Notes under the pieces: generated by a model | Database searches by the model: none | The model's input: the letters and a program-made list of their open reading frames with translations, nothing else | Told to the model about the DNA's origin: nothing | Translations under genes and position numbers: made by a program | NCBI GenBank assembly: GCA_028278065.1 | Contig: JANQFA010000138.1 | Span: 1-35,513 of the forward strand | DNA: 35,513 nucleotides | Direction: 5' to 3' | Source of the DNA: Myxococcota bacterium | GTDB taxonomy: Bacteria > Myxococcota_A > UBA9160 > JAFDET01 | Shown here: piece after piece, positions 34,091 to 35,513 of the stretch | How the letters are laid out: the number at the start of each line of letters is the position of its first letter | Position numbering within the stretch: the stretch's first letter is position 1

Positions 34091-34152
34091 GGGAGGACCT
34101 CCGGGGCCCGTTGAGCCTAGACGAGGGACCCGCCGCGATCCAGAATGGCCCG

Positions 34153-34722
34153 ATGGGCCTGCCCAAGCGTCCGCACCTGCTGGGAATCGACGACGGCCCC
34201 TTCGAGAAGAAGAAGAGCACCGACACGCCGATCGTCGGCGTCCTCATGGAGGGCTGTGACCTGGTGGAGGCGGTCGCCGTGACCGCATTTCCCATCGACG
34301 GAGACGGGGTCACCGACTTCCTGGCCGCCTGGGTGGAGGGGCTGCGCTTCCGACCCGCACTGCAGGGGATCGTGCTGGGCGGAATCACCATCGCCGGCCT
34401 GGCGGTGGTCGACCTCGTCGGGCTCCACCAGCGTCTGCAGCTTCCCGTCCTGGCCGTGAACCGCCGCAGGCCCACCGATGACGCGCTGCTCGCTGCACTC
34501 GACGCGGCCGGGCTCTCCGAGCGTCGCGCCCTGGTCCAGCGAACCCCCGCCCCCGAGCCCGTGGAGGGCGAGCTCCACGTCACGGCCGCCGGCCTCTCCT
34601 CGACCGCGGCGGGGCAGCTGGTCCGCGCGAGCCGCAACAAGTCCACTCTGCCGGAGCCCCTGCGCCTGGCTCACCTGGTGGCCAGCGCCATCGCCCGCGG
34701 CCAGTCGCGCGGTCGCCCCTGA
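34153..34722 (+). CDS. DUF99 family protein (endonuclease dU-like)
   Basis: 189 residues from ATG 34153; the frame opens earlier with TTG 34111 but the protein normally begins near K-R-P-H-LLGIDDGPF. The N-terminus LLGIDDGPFEKK...TPIVGVLMEG is the DUF99 signature (IDDG plus the following strand), and QGIVLGGITIAGLAVVDL and LPVLAVNRRRP also match. Members include archaeal endonuclease dU, which acts on deaminated bases in DNA; bacterial homologues are less common (family knowledge). The stated nuclease activity is not proven for this member. Divergent from the carotenoid oxygenase gene. Confidence 0.8.
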   Translation: MGLPKRPHLLGIDDGPFEKKKSTDTPIVGVLMEGCDLVEAVAVTAFPIDGDGVTDFLAAWVEGLRFRPALQGIVLGGITIAGLAVVDLVGLHQRLQLPVLAVNRRRPTDDALLAALDAAGLSERRALVQRTPAPEPVEGELHVTAAGLSSTAAGQLVRASRNKSTLPEPLRLAHLVASAIARGQSRGRP

Positions 34723-34733
34723 ACGACCCCACC

Positions 34734-35513
34734 CTAGCGAGCGCGCAGCTTCTGCATCGCGCGCCGCGCCAGTCTGCCGGGCCGGGACCGGCGCAGGCGC
34801 TGCCACGCGGGAGCCAGCCCATCGACCACCGGGAAGAGCGCACGACGCAGGTGCAGGTAGGCCCAGTAGCGGCGCACCTGCCAGGTGCTCCAGACGCGGG
34901 CCGGCGGCTGCGGCCGGGTCGCGTCCAGATCCTCGAAGCGCGCCAGGCTGGTCTTCCACTCCGCATGCCAGGGGTTGGCCGCGTCCCAGACGCGCGGGTT
35001 GCCCACGAAGTGCCGCCCGATCGTCCGGAACTCGTTCTTGGGAACGCGGAAGTGGCGGGCCGGAACGTGGCGCAGGGCCGCGTAGAAGTCGGGTATGCGG
35101 CTCCAGCGACCTGCGAAGTGCAGGTTCAGGACGCCCTGGTCGCCGTTCGTGTGCATCCCGGCGAAGCGCTCGTAGAGCGCCTCGATCGCGTCCAGGTCGT
35201 CGTCGCGGATCAGATCGCTGCTGTAGGCGAGCATGCCGGTGTTGAATGCCTCGGCTCCCAGGTCGAAGCTGCGACGCAGGTCGTCCTCACGGGCCTCGCT
35301 CCCCGGGCCGGGATTGCGGAACTGCCAGGCCAGGTCGGTCCGGTCGCTGATCGCGTGGAGTCCGCGAACCCGACCCAGGGCCTCGAGCGAGGCCCAGTAC
35401 ATCATGTCGCCGTCCAGATACAGGACATTCTCCCACTCGCGGAACTGCGGCGTGAAGAGCTGGAACTTGGCGAGAACCGCGCTGGGATGGCGCGCGCCCT
35501 GCGCGGTTCGCTG
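34734..35513 (-). CDS. GT8-like glycosyltransferase, N-terminus outside the window
   Basis: 259 residues of the C-terminal part are present; the frame runs off the right edge. YLDGDMMYW near the start of the visible part contains the DxD metal motif of GT-A enzymes, and HTNGDQGVLNLHF matches the GT8 pattern NDQ/GDQ-x-x-LN that binds the nucleotide sugar. FNTGMLAYSSDL is likewise GT8-like (FNSGVM). The C-terminal 60 residues are basic and amphipathic (WQVRRYWAYLHLRRALF; RRSRPGRLARRAMQKLRAR), suitable for membrane association. Donor and acceptor unknown. Confidence 0.75.
   Translation of the reverse strand, partial: QRTAQGARHPSAVLAKFQLFTPQFREWENVLYLDGDMMYWASLEALGRVRGLHAISDRTDLAWQFRNPGPGSEAREDDLRRSFDLGAEAFNTGMLAYSSDLIRDDDLDAIEALYERFAGMHTNGDQGVLNLHFAGRWSRIPDFYAALRHVPARHFRVPKNEFRTIGRHFVGNPRVWDAANPWHAEWKTSLARFEDLDATRPQPPARVWSTWQVRRYWAYLHLRRALFPVVDGLAPAWQRLRRSRPGRLARRAMQKLRAR

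Overview
The window is GC-rich DNA (roughly 70% by eye) packed with protein genes. Start and stop codons are often shared (ATGA, GTGA, TGATG), and GTG and TTG starts occur. The gene content points to an aerobic Gram-negative bacterium with glutathione metabolism: glutathione reductase, two GST-fold proteins, a CGFS glutaredoxin with BolA, HemF, and cobalamin-dependent MetH. Together with many acyl-CoA, flavin-monooxygenase-like and amidohydrolase genes, this resembles uncultured Myxococcota/Desulfobacterota/Binatota-type lineages. That placement is inference. No rRNA, tRNA, CRISPR or IS element was seen.

Layout. 1-334: the end of a uracil-DNA-glycosylase-like gene whose last codons are tandemly repeated in 69-bp units. 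335-3284 (minus): a three-gene translationally coupled operon of GST-like protein, thioredoxin-domain fusion, and a UGSC-family protein. The last gene is split by an in-frame TGA followed by a bSECIS-like hairpin, so it is read here as one selenoprotein gene. 3362-5465: Grx4-IscA-like-rhodanese, BolA, SDR. 5505-7090 (minus): small secreted protein, SDR pseudogene, TetR regulator. 7263-12657: metH, GST, HAD hydrolase, small unknown. 12654-13262 (minus): histidine phosphatase. 13408-15750: a paired acyl-CoA dehydrogenase operon. 15991-18379: hemF and a MATE exporter. 18380-18614: a strong promoter running directly into an intrinsic terminator. 18615-20564: secreted S15/CocE-type hydrolase. 20582-26837: a divergent catabolic cluster of PhyH oxygenase, LLM flavin oxidoreductase, amidohydrolase and CMD on one side, and Zn-dehydrogenase, double-hotdog thioesterase and XRE-cupin regulator on the other. 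26853-35513: GT-C-like membrane protein, methyltransferase, YqgE/AlgH, aldehyde dehydrogenase, glutathione reductase, carotenoid oxygenase, DUF99, and a partial GT8-like glycosyltransferase.

Two themes stand out. The first is the selenium/thiol redox operon at 335-3284. The second is repeated short tandem duplication (30-71 bp) at seven places. Inside genes the period keeps the frame (30 or 33 bp). At two gene starts it does not (38 and 71 bp), and each of those leaves an upstream decoy mini-ORF whose stop overlaps the real start codon.

All function calls come from motifs read by eye. No database search or folding program was run.
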